A DNA stretch of 64,000 bases, taken from the NCBI GenBank assembly GCA_014871385.1, contig CM026421.1:15483048-15547047 (forward strand), in the 5' to 3' direction. A model generated the notes under the pieces. It worked only from the letters and a program-made list of their open reading frames with translations. It had not been told where the DNA came from and ran no database searches. Below are positions 12,354-26,720 of the stretch, piece after piece. The first letter of the stretch is position 1, and each line of letters opens with the position of its first letter. Both the position numbers and the translations under genes were made by a program. Source of the stretch: Ceratodon purpureus (taxonomy: Eukaryota > Streptophyta > Bryopsida > Pseudoditrichales > Ditrichaceae).

Positions 12354-13542
12354 GTAAGTATCTGTGCTGGTCTGCTTCTGTCAACTGTATTCCAGCCCTT
12401 TCTAAAATCTTTTCTTACTTTAGAACAACTCAGTTTGGAACTATCTCAATGTGCAAGGTGTTGATTTAGAACAATGTGCAAGATGTTGATTTAGAACAAT
12501 GTGCAGAAGCATTTTTCTCAGTCCAGGAAAATACGCTCTCTCCTACCTTGCAAACCTGTGGCATATCCTTCCATCAGCGTCTTCTTCTTTTCCGTTCCCA
12601 ATTTTTAGCTAAAATACTTAATCTGGATTCAATGAATTATTGACTTATGTTACAGATGTATATTCTTTCCTATTTGCCTATCGGTTGGAGGCAAGAAGAT
12701 TAGCTTCTTCTTTACATTGAAAACTTCTAGTGACCAGATATTGTCAATTGATGTTTAATTCGAGTTTTATCATAGATCTGTTGACACCTCATGTCAATGC
12801 ATCATACGCTTGATACTCATCTTGTCAGTAAACGCGTCATGCTAGTGGGATCAATGGATAATGGAGTTCCGGGTACTGCCTCCAGTGACCGTGACTGTCC
12901 AAATTATTGTTCTCACATTATGCTTCGTGTTGGACATGTGAAATTGCATCCCGGTTACGTTTGTACTACCGTGGTCGAGTAGAGTCCGGAAGAGATAAGC
13001 TTTGAAGTAGCTGAAACGTTCCAACTCCTGATGAGGGTGTCTGGGAAATACTGGAATAAAGTCCAAATTGCTCCATAAAGTTTAGTAAAAGTTAAGGTAG
13101 CACCGGTGTTCCAAACATTCAACTTACAAGACAGCAATAATATACCTCTGGCTTGCAAAGATGTAAGGAGGCCAGCTAGAGGGAAAGATGCAAACAAACA
13201 CAACTTTGCCTCTGGACTCAAGTATGCAAATTATTCAAATCAAAGTAACACATATAGACAAATAAATTAACTTTACACTTAATCATTTTAATGGAGGGTA
13301 TCAAACAATGTGATGCTCAATTTGTTAAGCCTACATTAAATAGATTTCCATTCTCAAATTCTCTGGATTTCTTTAATCTGAATTGCAATGAAGGACTTAC
13401 AAGAATATGTTCGAACTTAGGTTGTCAAATTGTGTGGGCTATAATATTATAGCTTAAATAATGTAGGTTTCTCAATTGAAGTCAGCCACAGTATTAAAGG
13501 GGTTTTCAAATCATATAGATTGTTAAACATTGTCATGTGGTC

Positions 13543-13956
13543 TACACTAAGGTAGAAGGCTCGTGAAACAGTTTGGGCATTAAGAACCGCCCCTTAGATG
13601 GGTGTGAAATGGACATGAGTTGGTTCTGAAATTGACTAGTACAGTTAGTGAATGAACGAAGAAAAAAAGGAAATGAGCCAATCATTCTCTTTGTTTTCCC
13701 CATTTTTATTTAGAATTGCAAATGAACAGTATATGAAAGACCTAGGGACACAAATAGGGACCTACAACGCAACTCGTTTGAAAATTCATAAGTAATTCAA
13801 AATTCTTTGGAAAAATATAAAACTACTTGGGTTAGATTCTTCATCAATTCTTCTTTGTTTCAAAAATGAGCTTAAAATATTCCCACCTAAGGAAATACAT
13901 GAAAAAGGCCAACCAGCCCTTAGATGAGCGCTTATTGAGCCTTCTACCTTAAGTAG
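13543..13956. mobile_element. MITE-like element, about 410 bp
   Basis: The left end reads TCTAC then ACTAAGGTAGAAGGCTC; the reverse complement of the right end reads TCTAC then TTAAGGTAGAAGGCTC. That is about 20 matching bases with one small indel. A second internal match, CCCTTAGATG, also lies near both ends but in direct orientation. There is no coding capacity. Confidence 0.65.
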
Positions 13957-15038
13957 AAACTAAAACTTAAAAACTGTTAATGCCATTGCATGATCCAAAG
14001 TTACCTCTGGCACACTGATCTACGTCACGGTTACGGGATTGAAGTGTGGGAGTGTGCCCTGCGCTTTGGGTAGTCACGGCAGGGGCACTTAACACCGTCT
14101 ACACTGGCATTTGCATGCGACTCAGTACTACTTAATAACTTATTGCATGCTGGGAGTCAGTTACTAACTCGATCAACACCGTCTACCTGAGACTCTGAGA
14201 GGTGCCAAACTCAAGTCGTCAGGACTCAGATCATTTCTTCATTTTTGAAAAACTGTCTTCTGAACACAGTCCAGAGCTAAAGCTGGGCCTCCCATGCAAC
14301 AGTGAAAATATCATAAGCTCTCTTAGTATTCTCTCTGAGCATCACTAGAATAATATGGTATGCATGCCCCAATGCGTTTTCTAGTTTCTTTCTGTCGCTC
14401 AAAGGACATCAGTTTTCATTGCAGAAAACAGGTACCAACAGGCTCAAGAGTACAGGAACTGTATGTACGTGTACCACATTGGCCGGTAGTCCTTCCTCCT
14501 GAAAATGAACATTAAATTCGGCAGGACTGATTCACAGAACCATCGAGTGTGTCTGGATTCAGGATTAGATATTCAGTTGAATCTCTACATGCAGCACCAG
14601 GTGGGTCCAGAATATTATGATCCTTCTCCTCACAGATAACTCTTATTGCAAGGAGACTCATTTCAAGTGAACCACTGGCAATTTGCGAGTGTAGCTGAAA
14701 GTGTATTAATATTCACAGAGCAGGAAGCAAAGCTAGCTCATTCAATAACATAAATGGGTGAGCTACAGTCTCCTAATTAAGCAGCAAAATGAGTGATTCA
14801 TAGAAAGAATCAGTGTTGGTGACGTTGGTTTTATTCCTTTGAACAAAATTGACAAATTCGACGGACCGACAGACCTAACAGAAGCTCGATTACTGCTGCG
14901 GATCCCTTTGGATCCAACCAATTGTAACCTGATTCAGTAGACTGTAGTTTTGGCGATAACTCTGCCGATCGTCTAGCGTTGATGAAATTTTAATTTGAGA
15001 AATAAGAATATTTAACTGTCCCGGAACAATATCATGTC
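13957..15038. other. Intergenic downstream of the ABCG gene
   Basis: No gene seen. The part nearest 15038 is the expected 3' UTR of the minus-strand ABCG gene. Confidence 0.45.
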
Positions 15039-17093
15039 TCACTTCCGCCGCTTCACCAGTCGGTAATGCAACGCAACGAAGCTCAAAATGCGGTACGCAA
15101 CAGCGAACCCCCCCATGATGGCCACATCCACCCACTTGTTCTCCTGGTCCAGAAACATACTCTCCAACACATTCTCCCCGGTGATGAAACATTTCCCTCC
15201 ATAAACAGGACCGAAGCACCGATCAGCGACATGGGAGTACTCATTGATCAGGAGGGCGTCGAGTGGGTACTTGAACAGAGACAAGTAGTGCATCCACAAC
15301 CACGCCTTCGGCATGTAATCCTTGGCAATGAAATACCCGGAGAATAAGAAGAACGCCCCCATCAGCCCTGTCACCACCGTGTTGCCCATGATGAAGTCCG
15401 ACACCAAGGCACTGCAGAAGCTCACGAACGAATTCGCCGTCACGAGCACCAGCCAGATCACGAGGAGGAAAAACAGAAATGCCTCGAATGGAGGCGCTAG
15501 GCCCACCATGTAGTACACTGGACCTGCGTAGAGAAGCGCCACGAAGAAGAGGAAAGGAAGGAAGACGATGGTTGAGCTGAGCACGTAGCTGGACACGCGG
15601 TACGCGCCGCGAGAAGTCTCCCGGGTTAGGATGTTGCGCTCTTCGAGAAAGATTGGGAGGACTTCGATTGAGGATGTGAGGAGGAAGGTTAAGGTGAAAG
15701 CCAAAAATCCAACTCGTTTCTGCATTCCCGGCGTCCCGTAGCCCATGTGAAGATAGATTGTGCCGAGGCCGGTGCCGCAGATGACGGCTTGGAGCGTCCT
15801 TGCTAGGAGCAGCTGGCGAGTGCGGATGATGTTTTTGATGAAGCGGTGGGAGAGGATGCCGATCTCCTTTGCTCTTGAATTGGCGAATGAGACGACGTCC
15901 GGAGTGTCGTGGTCTGGATCACGGCTAGGTGATGCGTCGGAGCTCGTGGTGTCGTAGTTGAGGGGCGTGGGCGGGGCGCGAGTTGGATCGAGCTCGAAGA
16001 GGGCTTGGAGGGAGAGGACAGGCAGGTCGGTTTTCCCTCGGACTGAGAAAATTGAGCTTCGTTCTGTGGTGTCGAGCGTGTCGATGCTGTCGATGGCGTA
16101 TTCGAGGACATTCACTTGCGCAGGGATCTTATGCCCAGCAGCCGCGAGGCGGGAGGTGAGGAGGTCGAGGGAACCATGGTGGACAACTGCGCCTTGTGCG
16201 AGGATAAGCACCGCGTGGAATTGTTGGAGGATTCGGTAGCCTGGTTGATGGATGGAGAGAATGATCGTCCGGTTGCGGGAGACTGCCATCGATCGCAACA
16301 TCGAGCAGACATGAAGGGCAGCAGCCGAGTCAAGCCCGGAGGTCGGCTCATCAAGGATCAGCACCGCCGGGTCGTGAATCACATCCACACCGATCGAGAC
16401 GCGCCGTCTCTCTCCACCTGACACACCCCGAATGCTCTCGTTCCCGATTCTCGACCCAGCAACATGGGTCAGCCCGAGCTCAGCCATCAGGGCTTCCACT
16501 CGCGCCATCTTCTCTGCCATAGGTACCACACTCGGTAATCGCAACCGTGCAGAGTAGAGCAGCGTCTCCCGCACCGTCAGCATCGGGAAGAGCGCGTCGT
16601 CTTGCATTACGTACCCACTTATCCTTCGAAAATGCTGCCTGTCCATGGGCTGCCCGTTCACTAGAATGCTCGTAGATGGCGAGCTGGGCCTAATCTTGCC
16701 TGCTAGAACCTCCAGCAAGGTGGACTTCCCAGCTCCGCTCGGCCCTGCAACTGCCATGACCTCACCCGGGCGCGCATCGAAGGTGATGTGCTTGAGGATG
16801 TACTGGGAAGGCTTCGCATTGAAGGGCGCGCTGATGGAGTCGGCTTTGTTGGATGTCCCTACTTTCTTCTTGTTAACGATCTTGTACGCGAGGTCGTTGA
16901 GCTCAAGGGTGTAGGTCTTGTTGCGTGAAGGGGAGGGAGAGGGGGATGGAGGGATGGATGCAACTTGGGAGGCTTTGATGTAAGGCTTGTCACCGCATCG
17001 GGAGCTCTTCAAACCGGTGCAAGTGCCGGTGCAGCAGCACACGACATGGTTGCTGCGAGCTCCGCCATCTCTTCGTCTCTCGAAGTCTGCCAT
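15039..17093 (-). CDS. ABCG (WBC) half-size ABC transporter, intronless, 684 aa
   Basis: Membrane transporter of the ABCG half-size class, which dimerises and exports lipids, waxes, hormones or other small molecules. The order is the reverse ABCG order, nucleotide-binding domain first. Walker A GPSGAGKST is at residues 117-125, the Q-loop in GYVMQDDALFP at about 161-171, the signature VSGGERRRVSIG at about 224-235 and Walker B LILDEPTSGLD at about 245-255. The H-loop sits in ILSIHQPG. The C-terminal ~250 residues hold about six hydrophobic spans, with the family-typical GYFI and a Cys-containing last loop (RCFGPVYGGKCF). A short Cys-rich N-terminal stretch (CCCTGTCTG) is unusual. I start at the ATG at 17093; a longer frame upstream lacks an ATG. 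The lack of introns and the GC-rich codon use recall ABCG5/ABCG8/ABCG10-type plant genes. The substrate cannot be told. Confidence 0.93.
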   Translation of the reverse strand: MADFERRRDGGARSNHVVCCCTGTCTGLKSSRCGDKPYIKASQVASIPPSPSPSPSRNKTYTLELNDLAYKIVNKKKVGTSNKADSISAPFNAKPSQYILKHITFDARPGEVMAVAGPSGAGKSTLLEVLAGKIRPSSPSTSILVNGQPMDRQHFRRISGYVMQDDALFPMLTVRETLLYSARLRLPSVVPMAEKMARVEALMAELGLTHVAGSRIGNESIRGVSGGERRRVSIGVDVIHDPAVLILDEPTSGLDSAAALHVCSMLRSMAVSRNRTIILSIHQPGYRILQQFHAVLILAQGAVVHHGSLDLLTSRLAAAGHKIPAQVNVLEYAIDSIDTLDTTERSSIFSVRGKTDLPVLSLQALFELDPTRAPPTPLNYDTTSSDASPSRDPDHDTPDVVSFANSRAKEIGILSHRFIKNIIRTRQLLLARTLQAVICGTGLGTIYLHMGYGTPGMQKRVGFLAFTLTFLLTSSIEVLPIFLEERNILTRETSRGAYRVSSYVLSSTIVFLPFLFFVALLYAGPVYYMVGLAPPFEAFLFFLLVIWLVLVTANSFVSFCSALVSDFIMGNTVVTGLMGAFFLFSGYFIAKDYMPKAWLWMHYLSLFKYPLDALLINEYSHVADRCFGPVYGGKCFITGENVLESMFLDQENKWVDVAIMGGFAVAYRILSFVALHYRLVKRRK

Positions 17094-18319
17094 TGTGGGC
17101 CGGAGTATCACAGCGCTGTTTAAGTTAATCTGTGACTACCTGTTCCTCTATAATCCTACTAATCTCGCAAGCTGCTGATGTGCTTCAATCAAACAATAAT
17201 GTCAAGCTCCGGCCCAATGTTGTTGATAGTACTGTCATTGACATCTGGACATCCGCTGTTTTCGGCAAGACAAGAAAAACCCCAGTGCAATAGCCGAACC
17301 CGATCCCATCGCTTAGCCTGCGGAGGCTACAACATCGGCAATGGAGGGCAGAAGCTATCTGTTGAAGTCACCCTCTTGACCCGCATTCCGTCTTCAGCTC
17401 ATACTCATCTCCTTAGTGTTTGTCCATGCACAATGCAATTGTGGATAGTTCAGCTGCCAAGTCTATCAATGCAACATTTCCCTTCATCCATCGGAGAAGG
17501 TTTCAGCAATGCTGGCTGAGAGGCTAATGCACAGAGCTGCAAACCACAAATGCAAGAGCGCGTAAGTCCATGGCCACGGTTTACATACAGTTCTTAAGAG
17601 AAAGCAAACATCTATCTATTACAGCAAAGTATAATGCAACGAAGCAGAGAATGCTGAGTAGCACGACAGAAGCTCTAAACTTCTCACAGCCTAGCATGGC
17701 TGCCATGGCTAAACATGTGCAGCTCTACAATGCTTGCGTCTACGTGTACCGAACCGCCGGAGTCTACAGAATACCTTGCGGTAGCGCTGCAACACATGAG
17801 TAGAAACTACTACATTGTTAAAATGATCATCCATAAGAAGGGCAATGTAGATCCAAACTCTTCCCAGACATACCAGCTCTACGCAAAAGATCAGCTGCTG
17901 GTCACTCCACGAAAGCGCTGCACGTACATTGCGACAGAAAGCGACACCAATGCGCTATGGCGAGCCATCCCTACAACTCCACACACAGAACCACACTCAT
18001 TTCCACTCCAGCTGCAACATATCCCATCCGCCAAAACCAACTCGACCACCACAACAACCTACACCACCCCCTCGTCGTCACTCAACACACACATCCACGG
18101 CTTCGAGAAGACCCGCCAGCAGCATCAATACATGCAGCCCCAATGCAGGGAGAAAGCGTCACCCCAACAGCTCCACTCCCTCCCCAACGTCCCAGCTACT
18201 GCAATATATGACCGTGACCTGCAACGCTGCACCTTTAGCTAGAACTCACACCGCCATGAGCTGCACCCAATCTAACTACAGTCCGAAGCAATGCACCTTC
18301 CCCACAAGTTGCGAACTAG

Positions 18320-18487
18320 GCCAGCTCTCCGCAAGGTGTAACGCGCATTGGCATTGACCCTCCCAACCTGGTTCCAAAAGTCTACGAGTATGGTCCACCG
18401 CTGGTCAGAAGAAGTGATGCAACAATGCTAGTGGAGATCGAGAAGGAACACATCACCACTGCAGCACACTTCTTCAAACTCAATTAG
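18320..18487 (+). other. Possible gene fragment or terminal exon
   Basis: A 55-codon frame between stops reads naturally as protein from about 18330: TRIGIDPPNLVPKVYEYGPP, then LVRRSDATMLVEIEKEHITT and a short tail ending at a TAG at 18485. There is no ATG at its start, but acceptor-like AG sites precede it. I do not recognise the family. It could be a last exon or a relic. Confidence 0.3.
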
Positions 18488-18685
18488 GTGACCTTAACAC
18501 TGATCAAACCGTAACTTAAGCTGTGGCAATTAGCTTTCCGAGAGGAGCGTGGGAGAGAGGGCATTGAAGGAGACGCCCTCCCCACCAGTGTCATTAATTA
18601 AGGCAGGGCAGTAAAGGAGTCTGGAGATGGTGGGTGGCGAGGTCATACTGGTTGGTTTGGTGGAGCAAACGCGGGAGTTGGCAAG

Positions 18686-18722
18686 CTCCTTCTCCTCTCT
18701 CTTTCTCTCTCTCTCTCTGATC
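18686..18722. repeat. CT-rich microsatellite
   Basis: Near-perfect (CT)n tract, interrupted by TTT, ending in TCTCTCTCTGATCTCTG. It makes the minus-strand frame over it encode an Arg/Glu run, which I treat as an artefact. Confidence 0.85.
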
Positions 18723-20210
18723 TCTGTGTCTGACAATGTAGCATTCAATGCAGTACCGCATTCATTTCTCCACTTCCCACTTCCCCAGTGCTCCACCTGA
18801 TCTCTCTGGTCCCGAACCCTGATCTCTACGTACGCATGGGTTGCACCATCCTTTATTTCACAGAGCCCTTTCTTCGCTTGTGAGTTCAAAGTTGTGATGA
18901 CACCATTCAACCGAATCATGCATGCACAATGAGCCCAGGTAATTCCCAGTCCTGCTTTCATTATCATTTCCTGTATGTAGATTAGTTTTATGTAACTTGT
19001 ATTTCTAGTCATGTCTGATGAGTAGAACTGTGTCTAGAAATACATACATACTATTAATTTTTATTCATATCAGAGAGTGTAGCCTTGTGGCTGGTGTCAG
19101 GTAGTGTCTGTGGTTATGGTGTGCGTTGTGCAACTTAAGTTGATTGATTAGTGCCACTTCGAGAATTCAATGCGAATCTCCGGGGTCGAGAGAGATTTAA
19201 TTGCAGCTCCTAACTACTCCCAGCGACTCACCGAGATCGCCTTCGGCCAGGCACTTCTTTACAGAGCTAGAATACGGTAGCTGGAGCTTCAAAGTGGTGA
19301 CGTTGATGACGTTCGGTTGCTGGTGCAGCGGTGCCACAGTGTGTATTTAGAATCAGTGTTGTAACATGATGGGATTCTACGATGAATTTAATAAAGTTTT
19401 AGTGTGTTTGATATACATTTAAATGATCTAAATTATCAATGGGAGAATTCGATTTGCCAGAGTTTGGTGCTTTACTTCGCCTTTAAAATTGAACATTGGA
19501 AGTCAAACCACATTGGTCTTGAAATTCAGTGTGATTTCTGACTGAGAGATTTACGTGTGGGATTTGCTATGTTTTAAAATAATTTTCTCAAGGGTTGAAT
19601 CTAACAATATGAATGAGTAAAATGTTGAGTTTAAGAGGATGAACAGTGAACTTATGAACCTAATTTTTTGAACAGGACCATCTTGACACCTCAGCACCTG
19701 CTCACTTGTACATAGGTGACATTATTCTTAAAGAAAATCAGAAATATGTGAACAGGAAAACTTCACTGGGCATTTAAATATTGGTCTTGTGGCTCTGTCA
19801 CAATTGCAATTGAGATGATTCAAAAGCCAAGCAACTTGATTCTCACCAGGACAGCCAATGATAAAGTTCAAGATTGTGATGTCCATACAACAAGTTGATG
19901 TCTGACCATTTGAAGCTGGAAATGACATACTGAAATGGAAAAAAAAAATTAAACCTAGATGTTGCTGGCAGAACTGATGGCTTCAACTGATCATGAATCA
20001 TGATCAACTGATCCGAATCTCTCTGCATCTTACCATGCTCCGCCGCATGCTCCACAATGCCACATGCATATTAATATTGCAAAATGCAGCTGAGTTCCAA
20101 ACTCAACCCCCAACTGTTCAAAGTTGGAACCTGGAACTTGTACTCAAGGGTTTGGTGATCTACTGTTGTACTGAATCTCATGTGAATTCTGGCTAACAGT
20201 GTTGTCCTGA

Positions 20211-20475
20211 TACCGTAACACCATAGCTTGTTCAACACCTGGTAAACAAATATCAAATTTTCTGGGAAAAAATAAGGTTCACCTTTCAAAAACTGAGTTT
20301 CTCAATTTCCAGTTTTTAGCCCAAAAAAATCAGTGATGAATGACCTTAATTTGGTTTAGAAATAATAGAATATTGCAAAAAATAATTTATTCTATTTATT
20401 TATTTTGTTTTCCAAAAAAAAATGTTTTTTGTTTTTAGAATTATTTTTGGCCAAACCTGTTGTGGTACTACAGTA
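20211..20475. mobile_element. MITE family A, copy 1 (265 bp)
   Basis: The left end is TACCGTAACACCATAGC; the reverse complement of the right end is TACTGTAGTACCACA. The interior shares long blocks with copies at 28783-29049 and 55468-55736, such as GTTTTTAG followed by a run with AAAATCAGT and ATGACC, then AATATTGCAAAAA and TTTTTAGAATTATTTTTG. Non-coding and AT-rich. Confidence 0.75.
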
Positions 20476-23400
20476 CTTCTGTAACTAAGAGTAAGACTGG
20501 CCAAGAGTCTTTCAAGGAATTTTAGTATAATATGAGCACTGCCAACAATTTAATTGTTGGCCCCACAATAATGTATTTAGGGCCTTTTGGCAGCACTCAC
20601 CAAGAGTTAGCCGAAGTCAGAGTAAATTGCGGTAAACGGTTTCAGACATTATTCATTCTCTCTACTCTTAGATATTTTATAAATTTAAAATTCTCAAGTT
20701 ATCTTTTAAACAAAAAATGAAATACTTACATTCTACAGTTACAGAGTAGGGTTGTCATTTTTCCACCAAAAAAAATTCATATTTTCAAATGAAATTTTGT
20801 AGACTTGATAAGAAGCAAAACTCATTAATCCAATTTTTTGTCCTTGTAGAAAACTATTTTTTTTAAATGCTGTATCTCACATTTTGGTATGTAATTATTA
20901 AACATCGTTAGTTGTTTATGTTCAAAGCTGTCAACTAGTGAATGACCAAAACACACGTTGGAGTGGAATGAGCTGATATAGGCATTTCTTGTTTAAGATC
21001 CAAGCAATCATAAATTAGTGAATGGACAAATTCAGCTAACATGGGCATCTCTTGTTTTGTCAAGGTTTTGGATGCTTAAAAAAACCTGCATGAATTGGAT
21101 ACCTAGATTTGGGTCCTGGAATAAACTTTTAAGAAAATCATATGATCCAATGACTCATGAGGTTGAATTTTGGCTACAAATTTACAGTACCTTCTCTTTC
21201 AGGTAACTCTTGTTCATGAGTGCTCCAAATTAAGAAAATGACCACCATAATTTGTTTTACCAATAGGAGAACGAGAATAATTGAATGCAATAATCATGGA
21301 CCAACACAAGGGAGAGATTGTTCTACAAAATTATTGGAGGTGAGAAGCTACTTATAGCTTTACACCTATTCTAGATTATCTCCAAAGGTCAAGATGATGT
21401 CAAATTCCACCAATCAAATTGTAAGAACATTCAAAATCCAGCCTTTTGGCCTTTGCACTTGAAACCATAGTCCAACGACCATTATCTTTCATTGTATTTA
21501 GAGAGAAGCATTTTGGAAGAGTTTTGGTGCCAAGAAATTAGCCTCTCAAACAAAACTTTGGTCCTTATTTCTAGGTGACACAAACTTCCCTGAATCCCTA
21601 GGAATTTGTCAATTTTTTTTAATAAAATATGCACAAGAAGACAAGGTTCTTAGATTATTTGGGATTGGTCATGCTACACAAGTCTTGTTGTACTTAATTA
21701 ATCAACCTTTTGACAATCATTGGCTTTAGAATTATGTTGATTCAAAATAAGTTCAATTTCAATTAATCATAACTTTATCATATCAATGAATTTATTGTTG
21801 AAATTATTTCACATGTTCTTCATTAGTGTATTGGCTTTCTTTTAATTATTTATTTTGAATTAAAAATTCTTTGATATTCAAAATTTTCAAATATTTGGTT
21901 CACAGCTCTTGGCTTTTGGACTTCACCTATGGAGCTTTACAATATGACAACTTGCCAAACCATTTAATTTATAGACCCTGCATTAAATTTTAAATATTTA
22001 AATGTATTTTTCAGCCCACGACTACGAACTCTCGCCCTTGTTGAGTCTGAAATTTTAACAATCAACCTCTCAACTTGGTCATAGTGTGAAGCGGCCCTTA
22101 TATTGTATTAATATGAATATGATGCTTACTTTTGGGTCTTACAAATATCATTATCAGAAAGGGCAGTCACTGGAAGTATCTTTCCTCATTCACACAGCCA
22201 ACATTATGTTATGAAGAGGCTAATACTATGATAGGTTGACTAATGTACCGTAACAGTTGAGCCAGATGCAGTACACAAGTATATCAACCTGAAGCATATG
22301 ATTCTGAAATTTTCCATACATGCTTATTGTGTGTGTGCGGATAAACAGTAGATCAAGATACTGAATACTTGAAGACATTTTGTATCCCATTCCACAATTG
22401 TATTACTGTATGTGGATAGCAGGTTCGTTCATGAATAATTCTTAAAATAAAATTAATTTAAAAATCAAAGAGTCAGATTTTTAATTTTGAAGATACTTCT
22501 CTAATTCAAGTCATTTAAAACTACTTTCAATGTGTATTTATTATATTTCCAAGTATTTGCAATATTTTTGAGTTCCTGTTCACAGGTATTTGATAGTTAC
22601 ACAACTCCAAATTAATTTATCTTTTTTGAGAAGGTGTATAATGTAAATTTCCAAATTTGAACTTCAAAATTAAAGCTCCAATTCTTCACGGATTCCATGC
22701 TATTTTCATTTTCAACATTGCAGTGATCATTCAGTGGTCACCTAGGTAGGAAAGGGTTAACAGAAATCCTCCCTCTGGAGAATGGAGAATTTGTGCTCAA
22801 AGCTCTCACAGATTCTCAGGTATGCAATATGCGCTCTATGTGTTAGAAAGTGCAGGTCAAGTAGTCCAGATTGGTGTGTTGTGTTTATCTGAATTGTTTG
22901 CATGAGAAAACGATTATGTTTACAAAACAAAGCAAGATGAATAGTTTGGATGGGAAGCCTTATCAATGAAATAGTTTGGATGGGAAGCCTTATCAATGTC
23001 AGCTCAAAACCTAGTCCACAGAGCTAGACATTTTTGATGTAGCAAGGTCTGTGAATGTACACTGCGTGGGAGCTTAGGAGTTAAATGTACCCTAACCATG
23101 AATCATATCATGTAGGTGGAGAGCATGTTTTGCTTATGATGTCATGCAAAGATTTGCCCCTCAGCACAGCATTTTGGCTTGGCAACTACTCTACCATTCT
23201 GCATTGACTGGAACCTTGTTGAAATGGGTCCTATTCAAGTGATGAAGCTGCTCAATATGCAATTTCAAGACACCAGATGATCATAGAATCAGGTTTGCAG
23301 AGACTTTAGATAGTACTATGATACTAAGTACCCATTGTGATTAAACATCATAGAAGTATCGCTTAGAAGAAAATAGTAAAAGAATGCAATGAAATATTTT

Positions 23401-25227
23401 ATTTTATTTTATTTAGGTTCCATTCATATACAAACTAATTTAACTGAAGATTCAGATTCAGGCAGGGCAAGGCGATATTTTCTGGTTAGATGTCGGGTGC
23501 AGACTGTGCAGCAAGACAGGCGCAGTGCTCACTGCTCACTCCTCAAGTGCAGCTCTTAAATGACTCTATGACAAGATCTGACACCAGAGCTGTGTTTTTC
23601 CGATCTAAAGCTGGAGAGAGTTCCATCTCCTATGCACCCAAAATCTACAAGTAGTGTACATAACCATTTGCATGTGAGGCTTGTGGTTTCAGTTAATGCT
23701 CACAAACTCGTGAGATGGAGAACAGGAACAAGCCACATCTGCACTCAAATCCCTGTTACATACCCATAGTCAGAATGCCGGAGTTGTCATGATGTTATAC
23801 AATGTTTTTAACATTGTGATACTGGGAGTATCATACTGGAGAGCACTTATTTGGCAGTTACATACAGTTGGCTGTGTGTTGTAGAAACTTCAGCTTGGGT
23901 TGTCATGATCCCTCTCATCAAAAAAAATATCTACGATTTCCTGTCATTGCTCAATACATCATAACGGCACCTCCTCTGCCACCTAGAAATTCAAGCAGAG
24001 CAGAAGTGGGAGACCGCTAGAGAGGTTCGTTTTTAGGTCACCTTGCTAAAAGAAATTGAAGTGTAATAGGACTATTGGCAGAATTGAGTATGAGGACCAT
24101 GGTGATTAATTTATCCTCACGACAACATGATCCACTGAGAAGTACAAAGAGTACTCACGGGTTTTTAAGCACACAATAATCTTCGGCTGTCCTAGGTCAC
24201 ACGCAATGAATGATCTTGAAATCGCTCTGTTAACTTTAAGCCCGTAGCAAAAACGTGATGTCTCCGATGTCAGTGATAATGACTACCAGTCTCATACAAT
24301 GTTTTGACAAGCACGTAGACTTGAAAATTGCCGGGGTCGACAAGAGAACACATGTTATCCACCCTAACAATGCTATTTACAGGGCAGGTCAAGTTTACAT
24401 GGGAAGGAGAAAGTCAGTTGCAAGATAAGGCATAATCATATTGCAACAATATATTGCAAGTCTGCCAATAACAATGCCCTTAGACTGGCTTTGCCCCTGC
24501 TCTAAGGAATGTCAGAGTCTAGTACATTTGAAGAAGATCGTTTCTTCGTAAACCAGCGTGAACCACACACGGCGACAGAAGGTAGTCTGTACATACAATA
24601 CTAAGTCCACAATATTCTCGTCTATCGTTTTTTTTCAGAATATGTTGTTATTGTATCCTGTAATACGACCGGGATCTACCCCTCAATCACAATTTCTGTA
24701 ACATGTAGTGTTCTATGTAGGGAGGCGGATACTAATACGAGACAGCAAGTGGAGTGATCATGTCTTCGCCTGTACTTTCTAGTTCGAGTTTCTCTCTTCC
24801 ATGTGAGTTAATATAGTAAGCTATAAGCTAAGACAGAAGAATGCAGGTTCACTCGAGTCAAATGTTCACGATGAGAAACGGGATCATATTCTACTTTCAT
24901 AAGTAGAACAATTCTTCAAATCAACTGGCTTCAGTAAGAAACGGTACGCTTCAAATAACTGTGAAAATTTGTAAACATGCTTAACAGGGTTTCCAAAAAA
25001 AAAAACCCCCAGAACTTTACTCGATATTCGACAACACTAGCGATTAAAACTCGAAAATCAAAAAGTAAAAAACAAAGAAAGAAAATAGACGAGTATCAAT
25101 CAATACACAATGTAGCTTACTGACAGGGAGGCACACATGAGATAATATATGTTGATGGCAAATAAGACGTTTTACTAGGTAAATCTTATAATTTGGAAAC
25201 AGGGTATATTGACTCAGGCCATGGTAC
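20476..25227. other. Gene-poor intergenic DNA
   Basis: About 4.7 kb without a supported gene. It holds AT-rich sequence, the 30 bp tandem duplication at 22941 and several weak similarities between neighbouring segments (for example around 20971 and 21033). The part just below 25228 is the 3' flank of RPS23. Confidence 0.45.
22941..22999. repeat. 30 bp direct tandem duplication
   Basis: The unit beginning ATAGTTTGGATGGGAAGCCT occurs at 22941 and again at 22971 without a mismatch over about 28 bases, so it looks recent. Confidence 0.9.
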
Positions 25228-26589
<1,362 letters not shown>

Positions 26590-26720
26590 GGTGGCGCGTT
26601 GGGGGTGCGAGAACCCGAAGGGCGATGGCGATGGCGGTGCGCCTGAGCTCCGGCGTCGAAGGCAGACTCGAGCAAAAGACCTCCCTCCTCGCCCTCCGAA
26701 CCCTTTAGGGCTACCCCTCC

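Larger units (their letters stand above)
11002..13542. other. Intergenic or intronic stretch with scattered exon-like segments
   Basis: No complete gene could be built here. GC content is moderate and one clear exon-like segment lies at 12281-12353. A plus-strand gene starting near 10.7 kb and running into this region is possible. Confidence 0.4.
17094..20210. other. Intergenic, no supported gene
   Basis: This includes the promoter side of the ABCG gene. GC-richer sequence runs to about 19.3 kb and contains several low-quality frames on the plus strand, one possible gene fragment (18320-18487) and a CT microsatellite. I could not build a gene. Confidence 0.4.

Noticed and set aside
15066-16421. 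Plus-strand and alternate-frame ORFs over the ABCG gene
   Set aside because: Shadows of a GC-rich real gene; none has a motif.
17715-18357. Overlapping plus-strand frames rich in Thr, Pro, His and Ser
   Set aside because: Composition follows C/A-rich DNA, there are no motifs, and three frames are open at once.
18530-19012. 160-codon minus-strand frame
   Set aside because: Its charged run is the CT microsatellite read in frame; the remainder has no ordered features.
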